A stretch of 64,000 bases of DNA from Polyangiaceae bacterium (GCA_016712345.1 JADJRH010000011.1:3224001-3288000); one strand, 5' to 3'. Counted from the first letter of the stretch, positions 35,521 to 45,244 are shown. Made by a program: numbers and translations. Notes: generated by a model from the sequence alone, not told the origin.

Positions 35521-35900
35521 AGGCCTTCCTACCCTACTTCCCATCAAAGCGGTTATTCAGGCTCGAACCTGCCCAACCTACAATGCTTTGAGCAGTGAGG
35601 CGGGTGTCGGCTTCGCCTTGGGTAAGCGCGTTGGGGCTTGGTCAGGTTCCAACCCCAGTCCAGTTGAACGGCGTGAGTGGGCAGTCAGGTTTCAACGTCA
35701 ATTCAAGTCAACGCGTTCAGGTCGAACGAGGTCCGAGCCTCATAGCAGGTCAACGCGTTCAGGTCGGGTGAGGTCCGAGCCTCAATCCACCTCAACGCGT
35801 TGAGGCAATCGAGGTTCGGACCTTGAAAATGACTTGGGATTTTCAGGAGCCGCGGGAACCGCACGGGTTCAGAGCCCAATCGGTTGGAGGCGCCGCCCCG
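35521..35900. other. Intergenic region at the left edge of the island, holding repeat array A
   Basis: It separates the end of the selenoprotein gene from the end of the leftward gene at 35901. The first 160 bp show nothing recognisable; the rest is the tandem repeat array and its conserved tail. Confidence 0.7.
35684..35856. repeat. 42-bp tandem repeat array A (three units) plus conserved tail
   Basis: The core TCAACGCGTT starts at 35708, 35750 and 35792, a strict 42-bp period; each of the first two units continues with CAGGTCG...GAGGTCCGAGCCTCA. The last unit contains CCTCAACGCGTTGAGG, a perfect 16-bp palindrome, followed by ATCGAGGTTCGGACC, which roughly complements the unit's GGTCCGAGCCTCAAT. 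The tail TTGGGATTTTCAGGAGC ends the homology. Array B at 48931-49146 matches over the same limits with one more unit. Confidence 0.93.
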
Positions 35901-36449
35901 TCACATTTTTGGATCCCATTCTCGGCCATCGATCTGCGGAAATTCAATATCACACGTGCCTGGATCAATATCGTCAAGCCGCAAGAAACCGCTGAATGCC
36001 GGGCGTAACTTGGTTCCGTTGGGCAAGGTGATCAGCAGATCGGCCGCCACCCTCCGACCATCGGGATCCAACAGTTCTACCTCAATCCACGTGCGCTTAT
36101 TCTGAACTTGAACTTGCGGTCGTGACGGTCCGGGCCTGTCGAGCAATTGCGGCGCTGTAAGCTCCGCAGGGCTGAATAGGACAAGACTCCCCCTGTCAAA
36201 TGCCTCTACAAGTTCCTCGATCATCCACTGGTGGGTTTGCCCGTCTTCCCATGCTGCCCAGTGCTCACGGAATGTGATTTGTTTGTGGAGATCAACGACC
36301 TTTCGCCTGTCAACCGGGTGAAGCAACCATGCGCGCAAATACCTTTCCGCCAACACCGGGGGAAGCTTGACGACGTTTGCATCCAATGTCTGCCCTGCCA
36401 TGAGGACAAACACTTGTTCGCCTGCGAAGCCTTCGAATTGCCAGGTCAT
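35901..36449 (-). CDS. Island protein with carboxypeptidase-regulatory-like C-terminus
   Basis: 182 residues. No signal peptide or membrane helix. The first two thirds (MTWQFEGFAGEQVFVLMAGQ, VVDLHKQITFREHWAAWEDGQTHQWMIEELVEAFDRG) are not recognised. The C-terminal part (RTWIEVELLDPDGRRVAADLLITLPNGTKLRPAFSGFLRLDDIDPGTCDIEF) resembles the small beta domains that follow VgrG, LysM or PAAR modules in secretion-linked proteins. It belongs to a leftward run of island genes and ends next to array A. It could be an accessory or tip protein; function unknown. Confidence 0.65.
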   Translation of the reverse strand: MTWQFEGFAGEQVFVLMAGQTLDANVVKLPPVLAERYLRAWLLHPVDRRKVVDLHKQITFREHWAAWEDGQTHQWMIEELVEAFDRGSLVLFSPAELTAPQLLDRPGPSRPQVQVQNKRTWIEVELLDPDGRRVAADLLITLPNGTKLRPAFSGFLRLDDIDPGTCDIEFPQIDGREWDPKM

Positions 36450-36494
36450 CCGTTCCCTCGCCGGTCCAGGTTACCATGCGATTCGCGCTCCAGA

Positions 36495-37124
36495 CTATGA
36501 ACCATGTTTCTCCAGAAGCTTTTGCAGAGTGGTTCCGTCGGCCAAGCCCGTCACGGTAAGCCCCACATCGCACTGAAATTCTTCGAGCGCGGAGCGCTCC
36601 TCCACAGGCGTTGAGCGGTCGACCGGTCCGGCTGCATAACCCAGATTGTTGAGCCGCGCTTTCCAGCCCGTGGGCGAATCAACGGGATCGAGAAATCCAA
36701 CGTGAACCGCCACCGATTCCCCCAAGGCCGTGAGCGCTCCTGAACCCGCCGACGGTGAGATCCGCCGTTCAAACATGCCGTTTCCGTCGGTGGTGGGTTG
36801 ATCGATCTGACCGTCCAACGTGAAATCTACCGTAAGCTGCGGCTCCGCGTGATGGACTCGGTCCCGAATGGCAATACGCAATTTCAAGGGCGATCGGCGC
36901 AGCACAAAGGTATGTCGACGCTCGGTGGGTCGTTCTTCTACCCGGCGTTCTTTGTCGGGAATCGTCACCCGGTCGCCGGGAAGGAGCACTTCAGGGTTGG
37001 GGCGAATCTGACGAAGACTGGCATTGGCCGGGTCGTTCCAAATGGTCGCCCCGTCCAGAAAACCAAACTGGGCGGCGATTTTCGCCAAGTAGTCTCCGGG
37101 AATCACGGTGTATAGCACTGGCAT
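36495..37124 (-). CDS. LysM and peptidoglycan-binding-like protein
   Basis: 209 residues. An N-terminal LysM-like module (LYTVIPGDYLAKIAAQFGFLDGATIWNDPANASLR, PEVLLPGDRVTIPD; about 4-57) is followed by a beta region (about 70-150, LRIAIRDRVHHAEPQLTVDFTLDGQIDQPTTDGNGMFERRISP) and a C-terminal peptidoglycan-binding-like helical domain (WKARLNNLGYAAGPVDR, ALEEFQCDVGLTVTGLADGTTLQKLLEKHG). No signal peptide, so it may be loaded by the secretion system rather than Sec. LysM proteins of this build are common near VgrG genes and phage-like baseplates. It starts upstream of the 182-residue gene with a 45-nt gap. Confidence 0.8.
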   Translation of the reverse strand: MPVLYTVIPGDYLAKIAAQFGFLDGATIWNDPANASLRQIRPNPEVLLPGDRVTIPDKERRVEERPTERRHTFVLRRSPLKLRIAIRDRVHHAEPQLTVDFTLDGQIDQPTTDGNGMFERRISPSAGSGALTALGESVAVHVGFLDPVDSPTGWKARLNNLGYAAGPVDRSTPVEERSALEEFQCDVGLTVTGLADGTTLQKLLEKHGS

Positions 37125-37204
37125 GCAACGGACCTTCCTTTACCTCTACTGTGTCAAAACCGTTTTTCCAAGCCCATTTCACCTCGGTTTCTGACACAGC
37201 AGGG

Positions 37205-38272
37205 CTACCGTGGAGATGGCAACGGTGCACATCGCTCATCTGCGGGGGGATCTCCATCGCAAGGGGGTCTCGCAAAAATCTTGCCGTCATCGCGGCTGAC
37301 GGCCCAAGGGCGGAGTTTTTGGGTGTACTTAATCAAATGGTCCACGGTGGTGCCCCCGGCGCCGTATTGAGCCAGATCGGCGCGGACCCGGTTTTCTAAC
37401 GCGGCGAGCCCAAATAGGTTGAGCAACGCCCCGGCAACCAACCACCAGCCGGCTCGGCTTGGGTAGGTGGGCTTGGCGCGCGTCCCGGTCCAAGACCAGG
37501 CGAGCGATACCAGCACCACCAGCAGGGGGGCGACCCACATCAAGCTGGGTGTTGGCCGGTAGGCGTACATTTTGACAAGTTCTTCCGGCGTCGCGGCCCT
37601 TTCCCCTCCGAGATCCCACACGAAGCTGCCGAGCTGATTCCAATTCCAACAGGTTCTGGCCAAACCAAACGACCAGACTGACAGCGCCAACACTGCGGTG
37701 ACCAGCGAAGTGGGCAGTTTGGTGGGTCCAGGCCGAACTGTTCCCCGCAAGGCGATCAGCGTTGACGCGAGCGGTACCGCCCATTGAACGGAGAGTAGAA
37801 TCCACCATCGGTATTTGCTCGAATCGTTATACACCCACAGAGCAAGCGCGGCACATGCAACGGTCACCAACCACGCGAGGGGACGAGAAGGCTTCCGTTG
37901 ACGGAAGTCTCCGCTTTTGGGGCCGGGCTCTGGTGGGGGAGCGGAAAGGACATCGATCAATACCATCACGATCCCGCAGAGTCCCACCCAGATGCCGGCA
38001 TACCAAGCCACGGTTGTGATTCGCTCCGCCGACTCGCTTGCCGACCCCGCAGCGAGCCGAAATCGGTCCGGCGATACAAACGACGAAGATTTCTCAACGT
38101 ATTCAACAGTTGCGAGGTACATCTTCACGGTGTACGCGTACGCCGCCCCCAACCCCAATAACCCCAGCCCCGTCACGCCCGCGAGAAGAGCTGGAAGTCC
38201 CGATCTCCCCTTGGAAGGGGAGGACTCTCCCAACATGGAACGTTGTGAATCTACCTTCTCGTTTTCGGTCAT
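37205..38272 (-). CDS. Multi-pass membrane protein of unknown function
   Basis: 355 residues with about seven hydrophobic helices (for example LPALLAGVTGLGLLGLGAAYAY, TTVAWYAGIWVGLCGIVMVLI, PLAWLVTVACAALALWVY, TSLVTAVLALSVWSFGLA, LMWVAPLLVVLVSLAWSW, GWWLVAGALLNLFGLAAL). It ends in a hydrophilic tail with CDGDPPADERCAP. No transporter signature is visible. Inside the VgrG/PAAR island, such a protein could be an immunity factor or an inner-membrane partner, but this is inference only. Confidence 0.65.
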   Translation of the reverse strand: MTENEKVDSQRSMLGESSPSKGRSGLPALLAGVTGLGLLGLGAAYAYTVKMYLATVEYVEKSSSFVSPDRFRLAAGSASESAERITTVAWYAGIWVGLCGIVMVLIDVLSAPPPEPGPKSGDFRQRKPSRPLAWLVTVACAALALWVYNDSSKYRWWILLSVQWAVPLASTLIALRGTVRPGPTKLPTSLVTAVLALSVWSFGLARTCWNWNQLGSFVWDLGGERAATPEELVKMYAYRPTPSLMWVAPLLVVLVSLAWSWTGTRAKPTYPSRAGWWLVAGALLNLFGLAALENRVRADLAQYGAGGTTVDHLIKYTQKLRPWAVSRDDGKIFARPPCDGDPPADERCAPLPSPR

Positions 38273-38320
38273 TGAATGGCTCTCGGTGGAAAACCAACCC
38301 GGTCAGTATCTACCCAATCG

Positions 38321-41116
38321 CTACGGTTTGCCTTTTTCTTCTTCTTTGGGCCTGACCCGCACCACCAAAATACTTTCGATCCACAGTTCTACCACCCGCC
38401 AAATCCAATACTTTGTCAGTTCTTCTTCGTGAATTCGAATTTTGTCGGCGGTGGTTTTTCCAGGAGGATCCAAAAGCCCACCCACCTTGATGGCTGGTGT
38501 TTCTCCTTGGGCCACCACATCAAAGTTGGAAGGAACAATGTCAGGGTGAAACGCGTCCATCACCGCCAATTTCACCGCGGTCGCCCTTCGGAGACTGAGA
38601 TCGCGGTTGTGATCGGGAAGGGCCTCGGGAGAGGCGTACCCGAGCACCCGGGCCTTGGTGATTTCTTCTCGAAACGCGGCCCGAAGCATGGCCAAACGCC
38701 GCTCAAAGTAGTTTCGCTGCTCGAGCACCGCGGAGTCGCGTTGAAACAAAGCGTACACCCGAGCACCGGTGTCTTTCCCCTTGGCAATGTCGTTGGACGT
38801 GTCGTCCGGTGGCTTGTCAGCTTTGGGAAGATCGGTCAACAACCGCCCCACCCCACCCGCCAGGGCAAAGAGCGACCAACTGGGCTTTTTAGGCAGCGCA
38901 GGTTTCACTTTGGGGCCCACATCTTCAAATACTGCCGAGAGGCGAACCCCATTTTTCAGCCTAAACTGCACCAACATGGTTTTGGTTGAAAAGCCGGCTG
39001 GGCCCACCGATGCGCTTGGGCCCGATACTTCGGTCACGGTGAACGTGGCTTCGTTAAAGTCGGGAAGTTGAAGATCGGCAAAATGGTAAAACTCGGTGTC
39101 CCCGGGCAGACTGCCTGTGAGGCCGGGCTTGCCTTTGCTCAAACCAATGCCAACGGCCCCAAACACCCCGTGAAGCGGGACTTGCTCCCAGCCGTGGCTT
39201 TGCCAATTTTTTTCGGGCGTGCGGGTATGGTCTGGGTTCTCGACTTCTTTCTTGATGGTGACGGTAAACCAAAAAACATTCGGCGCGGGAAGCTTTTCTG
39301 TGCCGAGATATTTTTTGAATTTCATGGTGTAGATGAAGCGCCCCTGGGGAACCAACTCAATGTCTCTAAACCCCGATTCTACTCTCTCATAAAGTTCTGC
39401 GTCCGACTTGCCGACAAAATCACCAATGCCCGCTTGGCGCTGTCCGATCATCCACGTCATATAGTCGGTGATCATGTTCATCAGCCAGCCATAAACGGAA
39501 TCGAAGACATCTCCCGCTTTGACCTGGTGATAGAGCGCTCCGGCTCGAATATGCTCGGCAGCCCGGTGTTTGTAATCCCCTGTCAGACCGCGGAACGGGT
39601 CTATTAAATGGCCCAGATACGTTGCCATTTTTCCCCGAGGGCCAGCTCGGTTGCCACCCTGCGGCAGGGCCTTCCAATCGCGGATCACCGAAGCCACCGT
39701 CGCCTGCGGCGGGCCTTTTTCGATTTCTGCATCGGGGTGGAACTGTTTTCGCAGGCGGGCCCATACCCCCGTGGCCACGGGACGAACCTCGTCGGTAATA
39801 ATCAGATCGCGCTCTTCGGGTGTGAAATATTTGGGATCGTTGATGATGGCCCACGGCCAGCGTGGGTAGGGCCACACAAGCCGCAATGTTAACACGGGAG
39901 ACGTGGTGCCGTCGGCGTGCTCAAAGGTCAGGTTGACCGCGTCGACGCTTGCATCGGTGGGATCTTTGGTTTCTTGGATCCATCCCGTGCCGCCCAGAGG
40001 GTTGTTATCTATCCCGTCGGGGTCCATGGTGTTGACTGTGTTGTTGGGTAAACGGGCCCACAAAAACTGCCAGCCGCGCACTTTATCTTCATTCGGCAGA
40101 GAGCTTACCCACAAGCAGCCCGGCGCCGCCGGAAGGCCCACAATGGGAGCCGGGGCAAACGGCGCTGGCATGGGAATGGGCAGCGAAAACCAACCTACCA
40201 ATGCGTGTCCCGCCTGATTCAAGTGAAGAACAAGCGCCGCGTCTTGAGCGCCGTTGATATGTTCGTACCGACCCGTCAGGTCAAACGGCATCACACGCGG
40301 ATTGGGCGTGGGTGAAACCAGCGGTTTGTCTTTGTCCTCGCCTATCGGATGAGGCTTGCCCGACTTGACCGCCGCCGCGTCGAAGAGGATCACGCCTCTG
40401 TTTTTGATATTGTTCTTATCATCGGGCGGACACGCGGGGTTGTGTTCTGGGCAGAGCGACGCGGCGATCACCGCGCCCTCGGAGATTCCAGCGTGAGGGT
40501 GGGTGAGCGCCATCCGAATGGCCAGTCGGTGATCTGTCCATTGGTATTGATGGCTGTCGTCGAGAAGAATAATCCGCCCCACCGCCTTGGGGTTGACTCG
40601 GCCCGATCGCGCGTCTTCATCGGTGGTGGCCACGTGAAATCGGCACACGCTGAAGGGCTTGGACGTGTTTTCTTCAGGGGTGCCGCGGGGGCTTAACCAC
40701 CAGGCTTTCACCTCTTTTTTCTTACATTTGAAAAGGGTGCCATCGATCTTCAACAAGACACCTGTGCCGATCCCAAGTTTGGGGTTGAGTTCAGAACCGT
40801 ATTTGTCATCCACCGCGGTGGTGCTTAGAAACGCCCGATTCAGATCGCCCTGTTTAAACTTGTGAAACACCCCTCCCCCTCCTTTCGGTTGGGGGATAGT
40901 GGAGCCTTTGTCCTCGTTTTTGAGGAGGGGCGACTTCTGATACATGTCCAAGTGGTACACAACCAGCCGGACCTTGGCGCTGTCGTAAAAATCGGGGAAT
41001 GCCAAGAACAGGTCTAGCCGGGGTTCTGTGGCGTTCTTGCGGTTTGAAAGCGTCTGAGGGTAGAACACCATGCGGGCAGCAACGTTGGCCATGGGATTAT
41101 TGCTCGCTTGATTCAA
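38321..41116 (-). CDS. Large island protein with OmpA-like C-terminus
   Basis: 931 residues. The first 750 residues are unfamiliar; segments such as PRLDLFLAFPDFYDSAKVRLVVYHLDMYQKSPLL, RLAIRMALTHPHAGISEGAVIAASLCPEHNP and RHVDPFRGLTGDYKHRAAEHIRAGAL-like stretches give no family match. The C-terminus (about 800-905: LFQRDSAVLEQRNYFERRLAMLRAAFREEITKARVLGYASPEALPDHNRDLSLRRATAVKLAVMD) resembles an OmpA-type peptidoglycan-binding domain. No signal peptide. It overlaps the upstream OmpA-like gene by 20 nt, so the two are co-translated. Possibly a large secreted cargo or structural protein. Confidence 0.65.
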   Translation of the reverse strand: MNQASNNPMANVAARMVFYPQTLSNRKNATEPRLDLFLAFPDFYDSAKVRLVVYHLDMYQKSPLLKNEDKGSTIPQPKGGGGVFHKFKQGDLNRAFLSTTAVDDKYGSELNPKLGIGTGVLLKIDGTLFKCKKKEVKAWWLSPRGTPEENTSKPFSVCRFHVATTDEDARSGRVNPKAVGRIILLDDSHQYQWTDHRLAIRMALTHPHAGISEGAVIAASLCPEHNPACPPDDKNNIKNRGVILFDAAAVKSGKPHPIGEDKDKPLVSPTPNPRVMPFDLTGRYEHINGAQDAALVLHLNQAGHALVGWFSLPIPMPAPFAPAPIVGLPAAPGCLWVSSLPNEDKVRGWQFLWARLPNNTVNTMDPDGIDNNPLGGTGWIQETKDPTDASVDAVNLTFEHADGTTSPVLTLRLVWPYPRWPWAIINDPKYFTPEERDLIITDEVRPVATGVWARLRKQFHPDAEIEKGPPQATVASVIRDWKALPQGGNRAGPRGKMATYLGHLIDPFRGLTGDYKHRAAEHIRAGALYHQVKAGDVFDSVYGWLMNMITDYMTWMIGQRQAGIGDFVGKSDAELYERVESGFRDIELVPQGRFIYTMKFKKYLGTEKLPAPNVFWFTVTIKKEVENPDHTRTPEKNWQSHGWEQVPLHGVFGAVGIGLSKGKPGLTGSLPGDTEFYHFADLQLPDFNEATFTVTEVSGPSASVGPAGFSTKTMLVQFRLKNGVRLSAVFEDVGPKVKPALPKKPSWSLFALAGGVGRLLTDLPKADKPPDDTSNDIAKGKDTGARVYALFQRDSAVLEQRNYFERRLAMLRAAFREEITKARVLGYASPEALPDHNRDLSLRRATAVKLAVMDAFHPDIVPSNFDVVAQGETPAIKVGGLLDPPGKTTADKIRIHEEELTKYWIWRVVELWIESILVVRVRPKEEEKGKP

Positions 41117-43178
41117 ACGAATCGGTATCCAGGTGTTCTGGGTACACTCGAACCGTCACACCGCCGGCTTCGTCGGGATGGATCTGAAATGCCGTTCGCT
41201 GCGGATGCCCGTCGGCAACAAACGAGAGGGCGTACGGGCCCGGCGGCGCCGTTAGACGCAATGTGCCGTAGCGACTGGTAGTAAGGGACGCAAGAAGAAC
41301 CTCCCCATCCGCATCGTCGGGATACCCATAGAGACTGACTGGAAGATGACCGAACACCCGACCGACCACGTCGACAATGCGAACGTTCATTGTAACAGTG
41401 GAACTCGCGTCGAGTTCTTTGGTCACGTTGCGGCACCAGATCTCATAGGGAGTGCACCGAGCGTGACGGGTGGGTGGACACGTTTTTGTGGGCGGCAGCA
41501 ATGGATCTTCCCCCAAGAAAATCTCAACGCGGCGAAACCCCGGAAGCAAGTCGGTTTCATCCAACAGCTCCGTACTCAGTGTACTCTCGGAACCAAACGT
41601 TCGGGGCGGATGCCACGAGCCCCCACCGACAATTTCAATCTGGGAAGGTTTGGGTCTGATTGGGCCGAGAAGATCCAAATACCCTTGAATGAGCGCCGTT
41701 AAAGTGGCGTTGTCACACTCGTGCGACGCTTCCATTCCCGATGCAAGTTGAAAGCTCTGAATGGCAGTTAATGTCATGTCAGAACAGTGACCGTCAACAA
41801 ACCCCGCGTAAAAAGGATCACCGTCAATTTCAAGGGCGGAGAGCATCCATTGCACTTCTTCCCAGTCCCAAGCCGCTACCGGATCGGCCTGACGAAAGCG
41901 CTGTCGAAAGTAGTTTGCATCACCCACAAGAAACGCTCTGACAGCGGCTGCTCGGTTGCGCGAAAGCTCCAAGTTCATGGCATCGGCCCCCGTGCGATCG
42001 GTGTGTCCAACCACCAACACGCGAAGCGATGGATGTTGCGCCACGTGTTCCACCACCTGACGAAGCATGGGTATGGAGGATGGTTTCGGAAACGTCTTCC
42101 CAACCGAAAACCTGGAACGGAGTCGCCCCGCGACAAGCTCGCTCACCTTGGGAAGAGGTACGTCTTCACAGGGCGACGCGTGGACGAGCCGATCGTAGAA
42201 TCGACATAGAAATGTGTTGTGATCGCGCTGAGCTTCACGCCGTGATTCGGTAAGTTTTCGTCGTTCACCCCAATCTGACCACAGGCGCTTTTTGCAATCG
42301 TTCAGACCCTCTTCCGCTCGCGGACAAGGCCAAGCGCTTGCCTCCACGCGTGCGCCCGCTGCAAATAGGTAGATAACAACTCGCCTGTTGGGCCCGTTTT
42401 GTCGATTGCGCTCGGTTTTGTCGGCGGATGCGGCAAACGCCGTTGCTTCAGCGTGGCTGAAGAGCATGACCGGATTAAACTCGCCGCATCCTTGATAGTC
42501 GGCCTTACCACCGGCGTCGGCACCTCGACCTAGAAATTGCGCCTTGTCAACTGTGAAGGGCGCCCCCTGGGGATCCCGACACAAGCAGTCCATGTACACA
42601 GCAAAAAGCTTCGCCCGAGTTGCACTATCCGCGTTGCCCGTGGGGGGCAGATCGCTTTGGGTTTGAAAGGCCGCCAGCGCCTCCGTGGTGGATATGTCAG
42701 GCACCAAGTCAAGAGACCCGGGGGCTATCTGAAGAGCTTCAAGCATGGATCGGATGGCGGGAAGGCCCCAATCGTCTCCCCCCAGCGGCGAGGAGTAGAG
42801 TTTTTCCCACAAGGCCACGTCGCGCACCAGAAGGCCGTATACTGCCATGGCACGACGACCACTCAACAACTTGTTAAAGTCGTCCGATCCAACAGGGTCG
42901 GCATGGCCGAAGATGGACAACACCACACCCGGTTTCGAGTTGAGAAGCTCTCCAAGCCGTGCCAGTTCGTTGGTCGCGCTCATACGAACGAACGAAGACT
43001 CAAAGCCAAACCGAACATCGTCCAACCGGCAGCAGGCAACGGGATTTAGTTCAGGCCGGAAAGTGTTGTGGAAAGACGTAGTGGTCGGCGCCACGAACAT
43101 GGGAAGTCGAACCCGCGTGGGGCTTTCAGCGGTGACTCCGCCCTCAGGGCGGCCGGGTATCCCGGCGTTCGTGGCCAT
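41097..43178 (-). CDS. Protein with two OmpA-like domains
   Basis: 693 residues. OmpA-like domains are seen at about 55-118 (FESSFVRMSATNELARLGELL, SIFGHADPVGSDDFNKLLSGRRAMAVYG) and about 340-405 (MLRQVVEHVAQHPSLRVLVVGHTDRTGADAMNLELSRNRAAAVR). Peptidoglycan-binding-like helical modules follow each (TTEALAAFQTQSDLPPTGNADSATRAKLFA; TLTAIQSFQLASGMEASHECDNATLTALIQ). The C-terminus is a carboxypeptidase-regulatory-like beta domain. No signal peptide. It is divergent from vgrG across about 149 nt, so a shared promoter is likely. It probably docks to peptidoglycan. Confidence 0.78.
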   Translation of the reverse strand: MATNAGIPGRPEGGVTAESPTRVRLPMFVAPTTTSFHNTFRPELNPVACCRLDDVRFGFESSFVRMSATNELARLGELLNSKPGVVLSIFGHADPVGSDDFNKLLSGRRAMAVYGLLVRDVALWEKLYSSPLGGDDWGLPAIRSMLEALQIAPGSLDLVPDISTTEALAAFQTQSDLPPTGNADSATRAKLFAVYMDCLCRDPQGAPFTVDKAQFLGRGADAGGKADYQGCGEFNPVMLFSHAEATAFAASADKTERNRQNGPNRRVVIYLFAAGARVEASAWPCPRAEEGLNDCKKRLWSDWGERRKLTESRREAQRDHNTFLCRFYDRLVHASPCEDVPLPKVSELVAGRLRSRFSVGKTFPKPSSIPMLRQVVEHVAQHPSLRVLVVGHTDRTGADAMNLELSRNRAAAVRAFLVGDANYFRQRFRQADPVAAWDWEEVQWMLSALEIDGDPFYAGFVDGHCSDMTLTAIQSFQLASGMEASHECDNATLTALIQGYLDLLGPIRPKPSQIEIVGGGSWHPPRTFGSESTLSTELLDETDLLPGFRRVEIFLGEDPLLPPTKTCPPTRHARCTPYEIWCRNVTKELDASSTVTMNVRIVDVVGRVFGHLPVSLYGYPDDADGEVLLASLTTSRYGTLRLTAPPGPYALSFVADGHPQRTAFQIHPDEAGGVTVRVYPEHLDTDSFESSEQ

Positions 43179-43327
43179 GCGCGCGATCCTGCCAGAGCGC
43201 AGTGTTCAACGCAACGCTCATGTCAGCTTGGCAGACAAACAGAAGTCGAATGCTGTTCGCTGTTTACTCCGCCCCCGGTTGGCGTTATGCACCCGGGCAA
43301 CGCTCCACTCAACCCCAAAAGGCACCC

Positions 43328-45244
43328 ATGGCCCTTCGCGTTGATCTTCATTTCCCCGATGCCACTCACCTTGACGGGATGTTGGAGATTCACCGGGTGG
43401 ACTTTACAGATGTCCTATCCGAACTCTTTCAGTTGGCTTTGGTTGCTTTTTCGCCCAACTCTGACTTGGAACCTACCCAACTGATTGGGCAAACCGTTCA
43501 GGTCCATTTCCCAGACCAAACACTGCTACCATCGGTTACGGGTATCGTTCGTCAGGCGCGTCGACACACGGCCGTCGGCGGCGGTACAACAGAGTATCGC
43601 TTGTCCGTTGTCCCCAGAGAGTGGCTTCTCACCAGGGCGCGCAACACCTGTATCTACCAACAGCAGAGCGGGCCCGACATGGCGGTCTCTGTGCTCCGAC
43701 GACATGGGGCGCAAATGGCTGCTCCAAGCAATCTTCCGGCTGCCAGAGTGAGAGAATACGCTGTTCAATACGGAGAAACAGACTATGACTTCGTGCTGCG
43801 CGTTTTGGCTGAGGACGGAGTCACAACACTCTTCGATCATCGCGCAGGTGGGGCATGGTTATTCACCGATGACACCGCGGGCGGCTCGGTTCAATTCAAT
43901 GACGTGATCACGTTTAACCCATCGAACCTAACCCCAACAGGGCTCGCCGTCCTTCGCTGGGCCGAAGTTGCCGATCTCGAAACAAGCGCGATTCGTCGGC
44001 GCGACTACGATTTTCAGAAACCGGGCTTCACTCTCCAGGCGTTGGAGAGTGCCAGCAACGGCGGCCCTGTTGAGGCGTCGCTTGAGGACTATACGTACGC
44101 AACGGGGGCGTTTTCTGTGGATGCCGAAGGCAAGGATTTGACCCATACCCGCCTGAGTGCGGCCCGCGCAAGTCGTCACAGACTCAGGCTGGTCACCAAC
44201 TTTGCGGCCGGGGCCGGCAGTCGGTTCACCGTCGCCGGATCGGACATCGCCGGAGATTGGGTGGTCGTGCGCAGCCACTCAATGATGGAGTCCAGCACGC
44301 CCGGACAAGCGAGTCTTGTTCATGAGTTGATTGTCATCGCGGCGGACATCCCGTTCCGGCCGAGGGTGTGGCCCAAGCCGCGTATCATGGGGGTCCAAAC
44401 GGCTTTTGTGGTGGGCGACACACCGGCCGGCACGGTGGATACCGACGAATTTGGGCGCGTCAAAGTGGAGTTCAGGTGGGATCGGCGCGATCTGGGCAAG
44501 GGCAATCCTACCCGCCGGGTGCGCGTGGCTCAAGCGTGGGCCGGCCCCGGTTATGGGTTAGTGACCCTACCCCGCGTGGGGGATGAAGTGCTGGTTGCCT
44601 TTAGTGAGGGTGACCCCGACTTACCTCTTGTGATGGGCCGTGTACACAACGCCGTGAGCACCACGCCGCTGTCATTGCCGGAAGAGCAGAAAACGGTCAG
44701 TGTTTGGAAGAGTCAGTCATTTGGGCCGAGCGGGCCTGTTGAAGGCTACAATTTTATTTTTATGGATGACGCCGCGGGCGAAGAACTTCTCGCGTTTCGG
44801 GCGCAAAAAAACTTGTCAGGGCTGGTCCTGAAAGACGTTCACCTCCACGTGAAGGGCCACGTTGACTCAAACGTTGTCGGCAATGTGGGTGGTAAAATTG
44901 AGGGCAATCAAACCCTCAACGTCAAGGGCAACATGGACATCAACGTGGATGGAGATGTCACCGCCACCCTTGGCTCGCTGGATCTCACGGCCAAAGCGCA
45001 CATGTTTCTTAGGACAAACGACCTGCGTGTGGACGAGAGTGTCAATCACGTGGTGAAGGCGGGCGCCGTTTATTTGCAGGGCAAAGACGTCGTACAGGTA
45101 ACAGGCGCCAAGTTTCACGTTTTCTGTGACGAAATTGTTTTGCAAGCCGGCGGCTCGGTCATCAAGATCACGAAAGGTGGAATTGATATTCACTCAAGCG
45201 GGCCCGTAGACGTCAAAGGTACACCTATCAAACTCAACTGCTGA
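43328..45244 (+). CDS. vgrG: VgrG, type VI secretion spike protein
   Basis: 638 residues from ATG 43328 (MALRVDLHFPDATHLDGMLEIHRVDFTD); a frame extension to 43202 is disfavoured. The gp27-like region has TARTTTEYRLSVVP-type segments, YAVQYGETDYDFVLRVLAEDGVTTLFDH and DIAGDWVVVRSHSMMES. The gp5 OB region has DEFGRVKVEFRWDRR, VRVAQAWAGPGYGLVTLPRVGDEVLVAFSEGDPDLPLVMGRVHNA, which is the VgrG signature. A beta-helix needle of VKGNMDINVDGDVTATLG type repeats ends the protein. It caps the Hcp tube and delivers the PAAR effector encoded 15 nt later. Confidence 0.95.
   Translation: MALRVDLHFPDATHLDGMLEIHRVDFTDVLSELFQLALVAFSPNSDLEPTQLIGQTVQVHFPDQTLLPSVTGIVRQARRHTAVGGGTTEYRLSVVPREWLLTRARNTCIYQQQSGPDMAVSVLRRHGAQMAAPSNLPAARVREYAVQYGETDYDFVLRVLAEDGVTTLFDHRAGGAWLFTDDTAGGSVQFNDVITFNPSNLTPTGLAVLRWAEVADLETSAIRRRDYDFQKPGFTLQALESASNGGPVEASLEDYTYATGAFSVDAEGKDLTHTRLSAARASRHRLRLVTNFAAGAGSRFTVAGSDIAGDWVVVRSHSMMESSTPGQASLVHELIVIAADIPFRPRVWPKPRIMGVQTAFVVGDTPAGTVDTDEFGRVKVEFRWDRRDLGKGNPTRRVRVAQAWAGPGYGLVTLPRVGDEVLVAFSEGDPDLPLVMGRVHNAVSTTPLSLPEEQKTVSVWKSQSFGPSGPVEGYNFIFMDDAAGEELLAFRAQKNLSGLVLKDVHLHVKGHVDSNVVGNVGGKIEGNQTLNVKGNMDINVDGDVTATLGSLDLTAKAHMFLRTNDLRVDESVNHVVKAGAVYLQGKDVVQVTGAKFHVFCDEIVLQAGGSVIKITKGGIDIHSSGPVDVKGTPIKLNC

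Noticed and set aside
35684..35856. CRISPR array
   Set aside because: The units are contiguous 42-bp tandem repeats without unique spacers, and no cas gene is present.
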